This document shows, in pieces, positions 52,415 through 63,828 of a stretch of DNA of 64,000 nt. The notes beneath the pieces were generated by a model. That model was not told where the DNA came from. It did not search any database and saw nothing but the letters and a program-made list of their open reading frames with translations. How positions within the stretch are numbered: position 1 is the first letter of the stretch; every line of letters begins with the position of its first letter. Made by a program: the position numbers and the translations under genes. Source of the DNA: Platanthera guangdongensis (lineage: Eukaryota; Streptophyta; Magnoliopsida; Asparagales; Orchidaceae); NCBI GenBank assembly GCA_039583875.1, contig CM077160.1:110813314-110877313 (forward strand). Reading direction: 5' to 3'.

Positions 52415-55011
52415 TCAAAGTTTTTATTTCAAGAATAGCTAAATCACCTAGAGGGGGGGTGAATAGGTATCTTAGTCCTTAGTGACTATCTTTCATTTTC
52501 TTTTCAGTTGGATGCTTTATTGGTTGATTATATTCTGCTTTCAAGATATGCAACCTGCAATAAAACCATCACAGAGAAAACACACAAACCACACAGGATT
52601 TATAGTGGTTCCCCTAACAAGGGTACATCCACTTTCCCTCCCACTTATCCAACAATCTTGTTAGATTAGGCACTTCTCCAAAACTACTTCTCCAAAGAGC
52701 TTACACCTCAGATCGCTCAGGATCTCACAGTCTCCTCCAAGACTTACAGTTCAGCCACAAGGGCCTACAACTCAGTGATCAGCAGATCACCTACCTCAGA
52801 CCAAAGGCCCTACACTCAGGCTGGGAGGACAACTATACCTCAAATCCAAAGGATCCTACCTCAAAGAGTCACACTCTCCTACAGCTCAGTGATCAATTGA
52901 CCACCTACCTCAAACTTGAAGCCAAATCCTACAGCTCAGATTCTCAACAGAATCCTACCTCAGAGCAAGCTTGCTCCTACAGCTCAGATCTAAAAGGATC
53001 CTACAGGATGGAAGTGATTTGGTGAGGTTCTCGATTGAACACGAGAAATTTCTCAGTGCCAATCTACCTTAACTGAGATAGACTCACCCCAACTTTGACT
53101 CCAGGAATATTTTTCCCGAGTCTTCCTTTACCTGAACTGAGATACACTCAGTTCTAGCTTCTTCTTCACAGCACCAGGGACTTTTCCTGCTGGATCTGTG
53201 AAGTAACTGCAGCAATGCTTGCTGCTATCTGAGCTGAAGAATTCTCAGCTTAACTTCTTCACAGCAACAAGGATAACAGCTTGTGCTGGAAGTAACTGGC
53301 AAAGAGCAGTTCTGCTTCTACTTAATTTCCTGGCCTGAGGATGTTTAGCCCTAATTTCTTCTAAACAAACTCCAGTAAATGATCTTCAGTGTTATACTGC
53401 TGGATCTGTGAAGAACCTGTTGCTGCAGATGGAAAATGCCACCAGCTAACTTTCTTGCTTCTCTTCAGAGATCTACTCTGATCTTGTTGTAGTCAAAGAT
53501 GAAGACACATAGCCAACTTGTTGAGCATTTAGACCTCCAGTCTTTTTGCTCTTTGTTCTTCTCTTCACAGCAATAATGGCGATGAAGAAGAACTATCTTC
53601 ACAACTCGGCTCCCAAAAGTTATGTTCTTCTGTAAAGGCTTTTACTTTTATCATTTATGTCTCAACGACTCTTTGAGTAGTGAGCCTCACACATTTAATG
53701 TCAGCTGCATACTTGCTTTAATGCCTAACTGTCGTACAGTAGGTCTACGGCGCCTTTTGTTATGTACTGCAGCTTTGCCGCTAACAATTTGAATAAGGTT
53801 GACTTTTTTACTTGCTGACATCAGCACCTGAGGAATTAGTCAAAAATCAAGCATCAGTAGAATAGACGTTGAGTGAATGAGCTTCACTCAATGCCAAAGT
53901 ACTTAGACAGAATTATGTCTCTCTAAGCGTTGACAGCGTTGAGTGAGCAAACCTCACTCAACGCTTTTTGCCTTAATCAATTCTGCAGTCTTTTCTGCAT
54001 GTCTGGCATTTAGAGCGTTGAGTGAGCAAATCTCACTCAACGCCTTGTGCCTTAGCCATGTTTTCTATTATTTAGGCATTGAGAATGCTGAGTGAGCATG
54101 CCTCACTCAACGCTTACTTCCTTAACCAAATTTTTGTTATTTCAGCATCTTAAGCGTTGAGAGTGTTGAGTGAGCACGTCTCACTCAACGCTTTTGTTTT
54201 AGCCAGATTTTCTGAGACATGGCGTCGAGAGCATTGAGTGAGCACTTCTCAATCAACGCTTTGTGTCTTAGCCAGATTTTTTCTGCTCCTTGACGTTGAA
54301 TGAGTAAGCTCCACTCAACGCCAAACTACTTAACAGATTTTCTTTTGTTATCTTGCGTTGAGTGACTGAGCTACACTCAGCGCATTTGTACTTAGCCAAA
54401 GTTTTGTGTCTAAAGACAACACTGACTTTGAGAATTAGTCAACACATTATCACATGGCGTTGAGTAAATTTGTCTCACTCAACGCTTGTGCACTTGGTAA
54501 ATATTCACAGTTTTTCTGTGGCGTTGCCTAACTGAGTTATACTCAACGAATATGGAACTATGGCGTTGAGTGAATGATCTTCACTCAACGTCTGTGGACT
54601 TGGCAACTTTTCTATCCATTTATTCTTAGACTTTAACTACATTAGTCTATCGAACAGGCTTTTGCTGTGTGGCGTTGAGTGAGTTGACTTCACTCAACGC
54701 TTGTGGACTTAGTCACTTTCTCAGCTAGAGACTTCATGACTTTGACTGTATAGGCTTCACTCAGCGCTATAAGTCATCTGTCCCGGAGTGAATGACCTTC
54801 ACTCAACGCATGTATACTTAGACAGTTTTCTATCTTTCGACACCTTAGGTAAGTATTTACCTGACCTAGCCACTTAGGTTATCTGTCTCATCATTGTCAC
54901 TAGGACATCCTGCAATCATTAAACTTGAGCACAAGTTAGATCACCGCATGTGTATACATTGTTTATTAGGCCTTATTCAAATCCAGGACATTGGGATCAA
55001 TGGACCCAACA
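52415..55011 (-). repeat. LTR D (2597 bp), 3' LTR
   Basis: It carries both inverted-repeat arrays. The outer end is TCAAAGTTT, a decayed TGAAAGT; the inner end is TGGACCCAACA. A perfect GCGTTGAGTGAG hairpin is at 53936-53964. Confidence 0.92.
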
Positions 55012-55030
55012 ATCTCTCCTTTTTAAAGTA
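55012..55030 (-). other. Polypurine tract before LTR D
   Basis: The minus strand reads TTTAAAAAGGAGAGAT directly before TGTTGGGTCC. Confidence 0.7.
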
Positions 55031-55114
55031 GTCCTATAAGCAGAACCAGGACATTGTGCAATAAACAAAATTTCACATCTCTTAGCCCTATAAGCAGAAC
55101 CTGAAACTTTTCAA

Positions 55115-57964
55115 GTTTCAGGTTCTCTTATCACAATCCCACTGTCTATGGATTTCTTTGTAGGTTTGTCTTCTGGCTCAGCTATTTTCTTTCCCTTTTT
55201 GTCTGCTTCATCAGTAACCTTAGCCTTAGTTGCTTTTTATTTTTCAGCTTCAGCTTTTTCATCTTCAGCTTCAGCTTTTTCTTTCTGCCTCTGAAAGTAG
55301 CCATGAGGCTTGGAAAGTACTTAAGAGGGTCCAACAGCATCAGGAGGTAGAAGGTTAACGTTTCTGTTGCTCCAATAAATTCTTCTTTTTGTGTCCCTCT
55401 TCATCTTACCTCATTCCATTTTATTATACCATTTTCCTTTATCTAACCTTTTGTTCTTGACCTGATCCCAAGTGAGCAAAATGATAGATCTGGACTCTGG
55501 ACTGCATTGCTCAAAATAAGGCCTTTTCTCCATTTCATCTCTGTATTTTCTCTTCCTCATCCTGATTTCTTCTTCAGTTTCGGCAGTAGTAGTCATTTCT
55601 TTTGTCTGTAGTGCCTGGTCTACAGTGGGGCTGAAGGAAGAAATTTCAACAACAGTGGACTGCACTCCCCACTGATTACCAGCATCATCACCTTCTTCTA
55701 TATATAGTCCATACTCCTGATTCTCTTGCTGAGCAGATTCTTTGTTCAAAGCCTCTAGCACGTGAGCAGGAATCATTGGGATGTTATCATATTGCACTGG
55801 CTCTATTCCCAATGAGCCTCTCACCACATTAGTTGCTCATACCGTGTTTTGTGTTAGTCCTTATCGTTTCTCTCTCCTCCTTTTTGAATTCTTCAATTAC
55901 TTGAATGATCTGGGAGGTGCAGGTCTTGGTTCTTTCTCTCTCCAAGTAGTTGACTCCAGCAGTGACATGATTTTTTACTTCCAGCATGTGGTCATCAAGT
56001 AGCTTAGTGCAGGCATCCATCTTTGTAAGTATTCTATTCACTCCTCAGAACTTTATCATTTTCATGGATGGTGACTGAGTTCTTAGCCTGAATCTGTTGA
56101 TTTTCTATGATAATGGCTATATTTTGTCTTGACACGTCTACCTTCTCCATGGTAGTCTACAGCTGGAGCAGCTCTTTTGAAGAATTTCACAGTTTCCCCT
56201 TTCAGCATATTTACTTCAAATCTTATAAATTTGATCTCTTTTGCCAGATCATTTCTGACATCCTTGAGGGTTTCATCCACATAATTTTGTAATACTCTCC
56301 TCTGTTCATCCAACAACCCCTTTAGCTGGGGTAGGAATGTAGGCGGCAGTTGATCAACTCTGGCAGATGTGCCCTAATCTAGAGCTTCATGTACTGGCAT
56401 ACTCTCTGTTCCTTGAGCAGTGTCACTCTTGAACTGGTCATTCTCTGGATGTGCTGAGTAGTGTGTTTTCTCATGACTAAATTCCTCTTTTATAGATTCA
56501 GAGGAGACTGAGTCATGTACTTCATGAGAAGGGAGTTCAGATGATATCTTCCCCTCAATATCTGTCATGTTTTCATTTACATGCAGGTCAGCAGTAGCAG
56601 CAGCAACATCTTTATCACCTGCAACAGTCTGTACAACTTTTGGAGGGACATGTAGCTGCTCCCCCACAAATAATGCTTCTTGCATTATCTCTTTTGTCAG
56701 TTGCCCCCCCTCAACATGTGCATTCTTTTCCTCACCAAAGGTAGCATCCATAACTTGAGCCAGGAGTAGCTCACCTTCAGACATTGCAGTCTCTCTATCA
56801 GATGCTAGATTGATCTCCCCCTCACTCTGAGGCCTGGGAACACCAGTACCATTAAATCTGGAAGCATCTTCCTCCATCCTTGCAGAGATCTTGTCTACAA
56901 CTTCCTTTGCCACTATTTCAGCAATTTTAGTAGTAGGCACATCATCCCCAAGGACATTATCTAACTCAGGTCTGCTTACAAGATTTAGTCGGGTAAGTTC
57001 TGAAGAGGCTGATACCTGAGTGTTCATGTCTCTCTTGGACTCTTCAGTAGAGGATGATAGTTCTGAATTATGAGGTTCTTCCTCCTTAGATGAGCTGCTG
57101 GAGGAGCTGGGCTCAGTAGCAGCTATCTTCTTTCCTTTCCTTTCGACAGCTGATGGTCCATGGGGTTGAAGTACCATGTCCCACCTTTCCAGCATTTTGT
57201 AGTACATTCTTCTCAGGTGGTGTATTTTTGATCCAAGCTTCAAGTTTAGGATTTCTGAGATAGTCTGTCGCAGAAATAGGGAAAGAATTCTCCCTAAATT
57301 TGGTTTAGCAAGGCATTCCACTATCCTGTCAAATACTACTCTGCCCCAGTCAGTTCTTTTGGAAAGAATGACCCTAGCCATAACTTCAAACATCTCCTTT
57401 GAAATTTTGTCATGGGACCCTGTTTTGCATAACAAAGCTTTCTCAATGACATCAGTCAGGAACTTTCCCCTTAGATTCAGTTCCTTTCTCAAAATGGAGC
57501 TGGAGGTGTGCTTAGACAATCTGCACCATTTTACTGCAGATTTTGTCTTCCTGTACTAGGTCATTTTCCTCATGTTTCGAAAACTTGGGTAGCAGCAGTG
57601 CCTTGCTTAACCTCCGTGGAGTGATTTTGATCTTCTTTCCATTGACCACAGTCTTGAATTTGCCTCCAAATGCATCGGCTTTGGCACTGGAGAATAATCC
57701 TAGGACTACTCATTTCCATAGTAAATAGGGCTCCGTTAAGACGAACCCTAGGTCAGAAGCATGAAGAAGATGAAGAACCTGTTGCACTTCCTCTGGAGCA
57801 TTAGCAAATCCATTTTGAACTACTTCGGGTCCTTCGAAGAGGAAATCTTGTCCTTTACGCTCCATTTCGCTGGAGAATTTGTGAAGGCTAGCGAGAACGG
57901 CTTTCCGTCGATTCGGCGAATACGAGTGGGAAAGGGCAAGGAACAATGACTTTGTTTTATGCAC
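55115..57964 (-). pseudogene. Second ORF of the long-LTR element
   Basis: Starts MHKTKSLFLALSHS at 57964. After a frameshift come FSSAKADAFGGKFKTVVNGKKI and ITPRRLSKALLLP, which resembles the N-terminal pattern of 'putative plant transposon protein' domains. A 381-codon frame (57519-56374) follows: it starts with a globular-looking part (SKHTSSSILRKELNLRGKF, then RVILSKRTDWGRVVFDRIVEC) and passes into a long acidic Ser/Glu-rich region. Then come coiled coils (56316-55829) and a Lys/Ala/Glu-rich tail with EKAEAEDEKAEAEK. At least four breaks. Function unknown; such ORFs occur in non-autonomous plant LTR elements. Confidence 0.65.
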
Positions 57965-58750
57965 AAGCTCTACTATTTATAGTTATCTCTTAAGAGAAGG
58001 CGGAAAGTCACTTACTTATTTTGTTGATCAATTTAGATCGACGTCTGGGATTGAGTCCCGGATTTTATCTGCAGGTTGATTAATCAATTGATTTAGTTTA
58101 GTATGCTTATTGTCCACAACCTTTGACGTCTTGTCTTAACAGATTGACCATTTCTTTAGCAATTGAATTGTCTTTGACTCTTTTAGAAATACTAAATTAG
58201 TCTAATCAGCATGGATTAAGATGACCTGCAATTCTCATTATAATATGTGTTCTAGTTGAGTGCAATTTGAACTAGTTTCAACATGCCCATATCAATATTG
58301 AGGATGTTAAACCTAGTTACATCTTGTGTCATAGTGAATATGTGAGTTACTAACTTATTTATTGAGAGGAGCTTTTAAACAAATGTCTCACATCTTTTCA
58401 GACTTTAATTTTAACTACCTTATCTCTAGAATGCATAAGTTTAGCAACTGAGCAATTATTTAGTAGAATTAAAAGCTATGTGAATTCTACTTATCTCTGC
58501 CATGTAGACTTAAAGCAGACACTGGATTCACAGTCTCTGAGCACACCAGCATCCTTGGTCCTGATCTTTAGCCTTTGATGTGCATCTGATTTATCTTGGC
58601 TAACTCCCCTTCAACAGTTGCACATATCTTTGACATCTTGTGCAAGATGATTAATTGAATCATTCCTTGTACGAAGACTTAGGTCTGGTACATCTCTGTC
58701 CAAGGACCATAAACGGTCATGGCCACTTGGACTATCCTGCAAAACAGAAA
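57965..58750 (-). other. Inter-ORF region of the long-LTR element
   Basis: AT-rich, with no coding motif. The minus strand has CTATAAATAG near 57975, just upstream of the second ORF, which could be a separate promoter for it. Confidence 0.45.
57970..57984 (-). promoter_or_regulatory. Possible internal promoter (TATA) for second ORF
   Basis: ACTATAAATAGTAG on the minus strand, about 15 bases before the ATG at 57964. That is close for a TATA box, so either a later ATG is used or the match is chance. Confidence 0.35.
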
Positions 58751-60135
58751 TTACCTTACCTTAGGAACCCAAGCTGACTTGGGTCCTAGGTTCATGTTAG
58801 CATAAGAATGTATATGTCTACCTATTGGAGTCATGTCAGAAAGACATTGCCTTGTCTTTGTCACACAAGGGTTGTGCCAACAATCTATGACAAAGTGGCT
58901 CACTTTGCCACAGCACCAACATTCATGGATGTTGTATCTCCTTTTCTGAACACACTTTGAAGTGTGCAAGCCATTTCTGGTTGTCTATTCAGTGGGGAGA
59001 ACTGTAGCCTTCTTCTTGTTTCTTTCAGCAAGAGTTTGACCAAAAGTGAATCTGCCAGTGGGAGAACTTGCCTTGCTCTGAACTTCATTAATATCAGCCT
59101 TCTTTGCAGTTGGGATGTTCTTAATGGCTTCAGAGGCAGCCAAGTCAGCCTTACTGACTGAAGCACTTTTGGGTTGTGTTCTTGCTTGAAGAACCTTAGA
59201 ATAGAATACTGCTTTATCCTTGAATGAGAGGGCTGAGGCACTAAATAGAAAAAGTCCAGGATGGGCCTTTTGGATTTTACATGAGAAGCATTCTGAGCAC
59301 TCAAGCTCATGACCTCTCTTCTTCCATTGTAAGGTACTTTTGTAATCTTACAAGGAAGATTCTCACACCTCCAGTGCCAACACTTACAGTCTTGGTCATA
59401 CCCGTTGGATGGGAGAATTATTTTGTGAAAGGTTGACTGAGGACTGACAGAAGCTTGGTCTCTTCTCTGAGATTGGATAACTTTAGAAATCCACTCAGAC
59501 TCAGATTTTCTCTTGATAGCATCTATCTTAGAAAAAATTGGTCACAATCCTCTTCTCCCTTTCAAGTTTCTCTTCAAGATTCTTGAAAATAGAGTTCTTA
59601 TATTTGATGGACTCAACATGGATATCTACCATGATCTTCAGACGAGCTACTTCCCTCTCTTTTAGATATAGCAAAGATAAAGTTTCATCTTGCCGGGAAG
59701 CAACCAGCTGTAGGGAGGTAATTTCCCCTGCTTGTTTCTTAACAAACATCTTGCTTTTCTTGAAAGCTTTCAAAAATGCAGCATGATTTTCAATCAATTG
59801 ATTGATGTCATCTTCTGAGGGAGGACTTTCATCATCACTTGATGAGGATGCATCAGAATCTGAGCAGGATTCATATTCTGACTCTGAGGATGAGTTAGAT
59901 AGGGAATATACCTGATTTTGTCCAGGTTGAACCAGGCAAGATTCTTCTTGTGGCGTAGCTGTCAGCTCATGAAATCTGCATTCACCTTCCTCAGCTTCAT
60001 CCACCTCTGAGACACTATATGAATGTGACAGAGGGGTCATGATCTTTGCTCTTGTATCTGGATAGACTTTGTCTTCTGCAAAAGCTGCCAACAGACCAAT
60101 GTTATTCTTGTCCTTTCTGCAGATTTGAAGCTTCA
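58751..60135 (-). pseudogene. Gag of the 10.4-kb long-LTR element
   Basis: Starts near MKLQICRKDKN (ATG complement at 60133-60135), aligned with MEIQVRSKDN in the other copies. It lacks most of the UBN2-like segment present at 6500-8154. Then come an acidic Ser-rich stretch (SSSESEYESCSDSDASSSSDDE), a coiled coil (AGEITSLQLVASRQDE to KNLEEKLEREKR), a basic linker, and the knuckle CWCCGKVSHFVIDCW near 58900, ending NLGPKSAWVPK. It would bind element RNA. Frames break near 59530 and 58950. Confidence 0.82.
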
Positions 60136-60232
60136 TTGATCTCCACATCTTACGGTTCACCTTTGAACACGTAAGTTTAAATCTTTTTAGCTATCCTTTG
60201 AGGTCTACTCATACTGTTAGGTCATTTTTGAG

Positions 60233-60253
60233 TAACCTCCCTCTGATACGACC
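60233..60253 (-). other. Primer-binding site of the 10.4-kb element
   Basis: The minus strand reads GGTCGTATCAGAGGGAGG after the LTR end CTTTCA. GTATCAGAG is the core of the initiator-Met tRNA site, with the preceding TG decayed. Confidence 0.75.
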
Positions 60254-62835
60254 TGAAAGTGTTTATTTCAAGGATAGCTAAATCACCTAGAGGGGGGTGA
60301 ATGGGTTTCTTAGTCCTTAGTGACTATCTTTTATTTTCTTTTCAGTTGAATGTTTTATTGGTTGATTATATTCTGCTTTCAAGATATGCAACCTTTAATA
60401 AAACCATCACAGAGAAAACACACAAACCACACAGGATTTATAGTGATTCCCCTAACAAGGGTACAATCACTTTCCCTCCCACCTATCCAACAATCTTGCT
60501 GGACTAAACACTTCTCCAAAACTATTACTCCAAAGAGCTTACACCTCAGATCCTTCAGAATCTCTCAGTCTCCTCCAAGACTTACAGCTCAACCACAAGG
60601 GCCTACAGCTCAGTGATCGGCAGATCACCTACCTCAGGCCAAAGGGCCTACACTCAGGCTGGGAGGACAGCCCTACCTCAGATCCAAAGGATCCTACCTC
60701 AGAGAGTCAAACTCTCCTACAGCTCAGTGATCAATTGACCACCTACCTCAGACTTGAAGCCAAATCCTACAGCACAGATTCTCAAAAGAATCCTAGCTCA
60801 GAGCAAACTTGCTCCTACCACTCAGATCCAAAAGGACCATACAGGATGGAAGTGAGTTGGTGAGGTTCTTGATTGGACACAAGAGAAATATTTTTGTACC
60901 AATCTACCTTGACTGAGATAGACTCGGACCAACTTTGACTCCAGGAAAATTTTTCCTGAGTCTTCCTTTACCTGAACAGAGATACACTCAGTCCTACCTT
61001 CTTCTTCACAGCACCAGGGATTTTTCCTGCTACATCTGTGAAGTAACTGCAGCAATGCTTGCTGCTACCTGAGCTAAAGAATTCTCAGCTTAACTTCTTC
61101 ACAGCAACAAGGTTAACAGCTTGTGCTGGAACTAACTGGCAGAGAGCAGTTCTGCTTCTACTTTATTTCCTGGGTTGAGGATGTTTAGTCATAACTTCTT
61201 CTCCACAGACCCCAGATATTCAGTGTTATACTGCTGGATCTGTGAAGAACCTGCTGGTGCAGATGAAAAATGTCACCAGCTAACTTTCTTGTACCTCTTC
61301 AAAGATCTACTCTGATATTGATGTAGTCAAAGATGAAGACAAACAGCCAACTTGTTGAGTCTTTAGGCCTCCAGTCTTTTTGCACTCTGTTATATTTTTC
61401 ACAGCAACAATGGCGATGAAGAAAAACTATCTTCACAGTACTGCTCCCAAAAGTTATGTTCTTTTGTAAAGGCTTTTCCTTTTATCATTTATGTCCCAAC
61501 GGCTCTTTGAGTAGTGGGCCCCACACATTTAATGTCAGCTGCATACTTGTTTTAACGCCTAACTGCCGTACAGTAGGTATGCGGCGCCTTTTGTCAAGTA
61601 CTGCAGTTTTGCCGCTAACAATTTGAATAAGCTTGACTTTTTGATTTGCTAACATCAGCATCTGACGACTTAGTCAAAAATCAAGCATCAGTAGAATAAG
61701 CGTTGAGTGAATGAGCTTCACTCAACGCTAAAGTACTTAGACAGAATTGTGTCTATCTAGGCGTTGACAGCGTTGAGTGAGCAAACCTCACTCAACGCTT
61801 TTTGTCTTAACCAATTCTGTAGTCTTTTCTGCATGTCTAGCGTTGAGAGCGTTGAGTGAGCAAACCTCACTCAACGTCTTATGTCTTAGTCATGTTTTTT
61901 GTTATTTAGGCGTTGAGAGCGCTGAGTGAGCATGTCTCACTCAACGCTTACTTAACCAAATTTCTGCTACTTCAGCATCTTAAGTGTTGAGAGCGTTGAG
62001 TGAGGACGTCTCACTCAACGTTTTTGCTTTAGCCAGATTTTCTGAGACATGGCGTTGAGAGCGTTGAGTTAGCATGCCTCACTCAACGCTTTCTGCATTA
62101 GCCAGATTTTTCTGCTCCTTAGCGTTGAGTAAGTTCCACTCAACGTCAAACTACTTAACAGATTTTCTTTTGTTATCTTTCGTTGAGTGACTGAGCGACA
62201 CTCAGCGCATTTGAACTTAGCCAATTTTTTATGTCTAAAGACAACACTGACTTTGAGAATTAGTCAACACATTATCACATGGCGTTGAGTGAGTTTGCCT
62301 CACTCAACGCTTATGGACTTGATAAATATTCACAGTTTTCCTGTGACGTTGACTGACTGAGCTATACTCAACGAATATGGAGTTATGGCGTTGAGTGAAT
62401 GATCTTCTCTCAACGTCTGTGGATTTGGCCACTTTTCTGCCCATTTCTTCTTAGGATTTAACTGCATTAGCCTGTTTCACAGATTTTTGCTGCGTGGCGT
62501 TGAGTGAATTACTTCACTCAACACCTGTGGACTTAGCCACTTTCTCAACTTGTCACTTCATGACTTTGACTGTATAGGCTTCACTCAGCGCTATAAGTCA
62601 TCTGGCGTTGACTGAATGACCTTCACTCAAGGTCTGTGGACTTGGACAGTTTTCTGTCTTTCCACACCTTGGTTGAGTATTTACCTGACCTAGCCACTTA
62701 TGTTATCTGTCTCATCATTGTCACTAGGACATCCTGCAATCATTAAACTTGAGCACAAGTTAGATCACCACATGTGTATACATTATTTGCTAGGCCTTCT
62801 TCAAATCCAGAACATTGGGATCAATGGACCCAACA
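60254..62835 (-). repeat. LTR E (2582 bp), 5' LTR
   Basis: Collinear with LTR D. Palindrome arrays are at about 60540-60840 and 61695-62640, including a perfect 12-bp stem with a 5-base loop at 62282-62310. Confidence 0.92.
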
Positions 62836-62840
62836 CTTCC
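62836..62840. repeat. Target-site duplication CTTCC (right)
   Basis: Partner of 52410-52414. Confidence 0.93.
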
Positions 62841-63466
62841 TAGACTCTATTACTTATGTATGTTCTTGTTTGAAGTCAATATTGCTTAGTGCTGCATATT
62901 GGTGAACAAACAAGATATTTGGGATAATAATATGGACAAGTTTTTGCATTATAAGTTTTTCTTGAAGATATATTTTCCCAAATCTAATTAAAGCACTCCT
63001 AAACTTAATTTAACATGAAATTTCTCGTTTATCAAGTGTTCTAACCTGAATCGTGGTTGCTAGCAAGCATCTTTATTAATTCCAACACTTAAACTATTTG
63101 TCGGATAATTGGTTTATGCATTGCAGCATCCATAGAACCACCACAACACTAGACTAAGGCCCCGTTTGGGGGGACTTATTTTCACCGGTCAAGCGGTTAT
63201 GACCGCTTGAACCGGACCTTAATTAAGTCCCGATTCATGCGGTCATAACCGCTTGGCCGGTGAAAATAAGTCCCCCCAAACGGAGCCTAACTCTTGTTCA
63301 TTAGAATTCTGTATGGCACAATTACACTGCAAGTTCACCTGATCCTGAATCATAAACTTCACAGTAAAAATACAAGAGAAACACTTAATTGCATAATTGA
63401 AGTTTAATGGGCATTTCAAGGAATTAATATACAGTACGAAAGATCAAACTGACACAAACGTGATAC
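62841..63466 (-). other. AUG3: AUG3 intron, 5' edge
   Basis: AT-rich non-coding sequence between the 10.4-kb element and the donor site at 63465-63466. It contains the hairpin MITE. Confidence 0.6.
63158..63287. mobile_element. Hairpin MITE, PIF/Harbinger (Tourist) type
   Basis: 130 bp, flanked by TAA (63155-63157 and 63288-63290). The ends are GGCCCCGTTTGGGGGGACTT and inverted GGCTCCGTTTGGGGGGACTT. The inverted repeat runs about 50 bp inward, through TTTTCACCGGTCAAGCGGTTATGACCGC with very few mismatches, leaving a short loop. It looks young compared with the other MITEs here. Confidence 0.93.
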
Positions 63467-63536
63467 CTCAGACAGGAATTTTTGCTCCTTGCGATGAAGA
63501 CTAGAAATTTCAGTAGCTAATTCAGAATGTTTTCTC
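63467..63536 (-). CDS. AUG3: AUG3 exon (augmin complex subunit 3), part 1
   Basis: A 70-bp exon on the minus strand after acceptor CATCATGCAG, ending CTGTCTGAG before GTATCA. It encodes 23 residues beginning RKHSELATEISSLH and ending KFLSE, an alpha-helical, charged segment typical of augmin coiled coils. From memory, Arabidopsis AUG3 has RKHADLVEEIS...LLSE followed by TIPELCWELAQLQ; the second part matches the 36910-36967 exon, so the two are consecutive in the mRNA. It exits in phase 0, as that exon requires. Earlier exons lie beyond the right edge. Confidence 0.85.
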
Positions 63537-63828
63537 CTGCATGATGAATATATACACAGTTCAGATTCTCTCGAGAATACTTGGAGGAAGATTCTCTATT
63601 TTGGTACTGAAATTACAGTGAGGGTCATACAACATTCTATATTCAATTTTATGTTCAGTGCAACTATATTTTAGAACAATATCCTAAAATATTAACTTTC
63701 TAGGATATTAAATTATTATGTTGGATAGACAAAAATATTTCAATATTGAACTAAGCACTAATTATGAGAACAATAAATCAGAAATTATTTCATGACTGTA
63801 CCAAAGAAAAAGCTCTGAAGTTGATATT
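63537..63828 (-). other. AUG3: AUG3 intron upstream of part 1
   Basis: AT-rich, no motif; the acceptor site is at its left end. No further exon is seen before 63829. Confidence 0.55.

Larger units (their letters stand above)
52415..62835 (-). mobile_element. 10.4-kb long-LTR retrotransposon
   Basis: LTR D (52415-55011), a 5.2-kb internal domain and LTR E (60254-62835), flanked by CTTCC. Read on the minus strand: 5' LTR E, a Met-tRNA primer site, gag (60135-58751), a second ORF (57964-55115), a polypurine tract, 3' LTR D. It is the same family as the 22.7-kb complex, by shared LTR arrays, primer site and gag, but a distinct subfamily with diverged LTRs. No pol is seen. Confidence 0.93.
36968..63466 (-). 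other. AUG3: AUG3 giant intron (26.5 kb) full of nested transposons
   Basis: It begins with GTATCA after the 63467-63536 exon and ends ACTTTTGCAG before the 36910-36967 exon. Native-looking intron sequence remains only at its edges (about 36968-37476 and 62841-63466). The rest is a solo LTR, copia and gypsy relics, a hAT transposon, the 10.4-kb long-LTR element and a MITE. Whether the intron is still spliced cannot be told from sequence. Confidence 0.8.
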
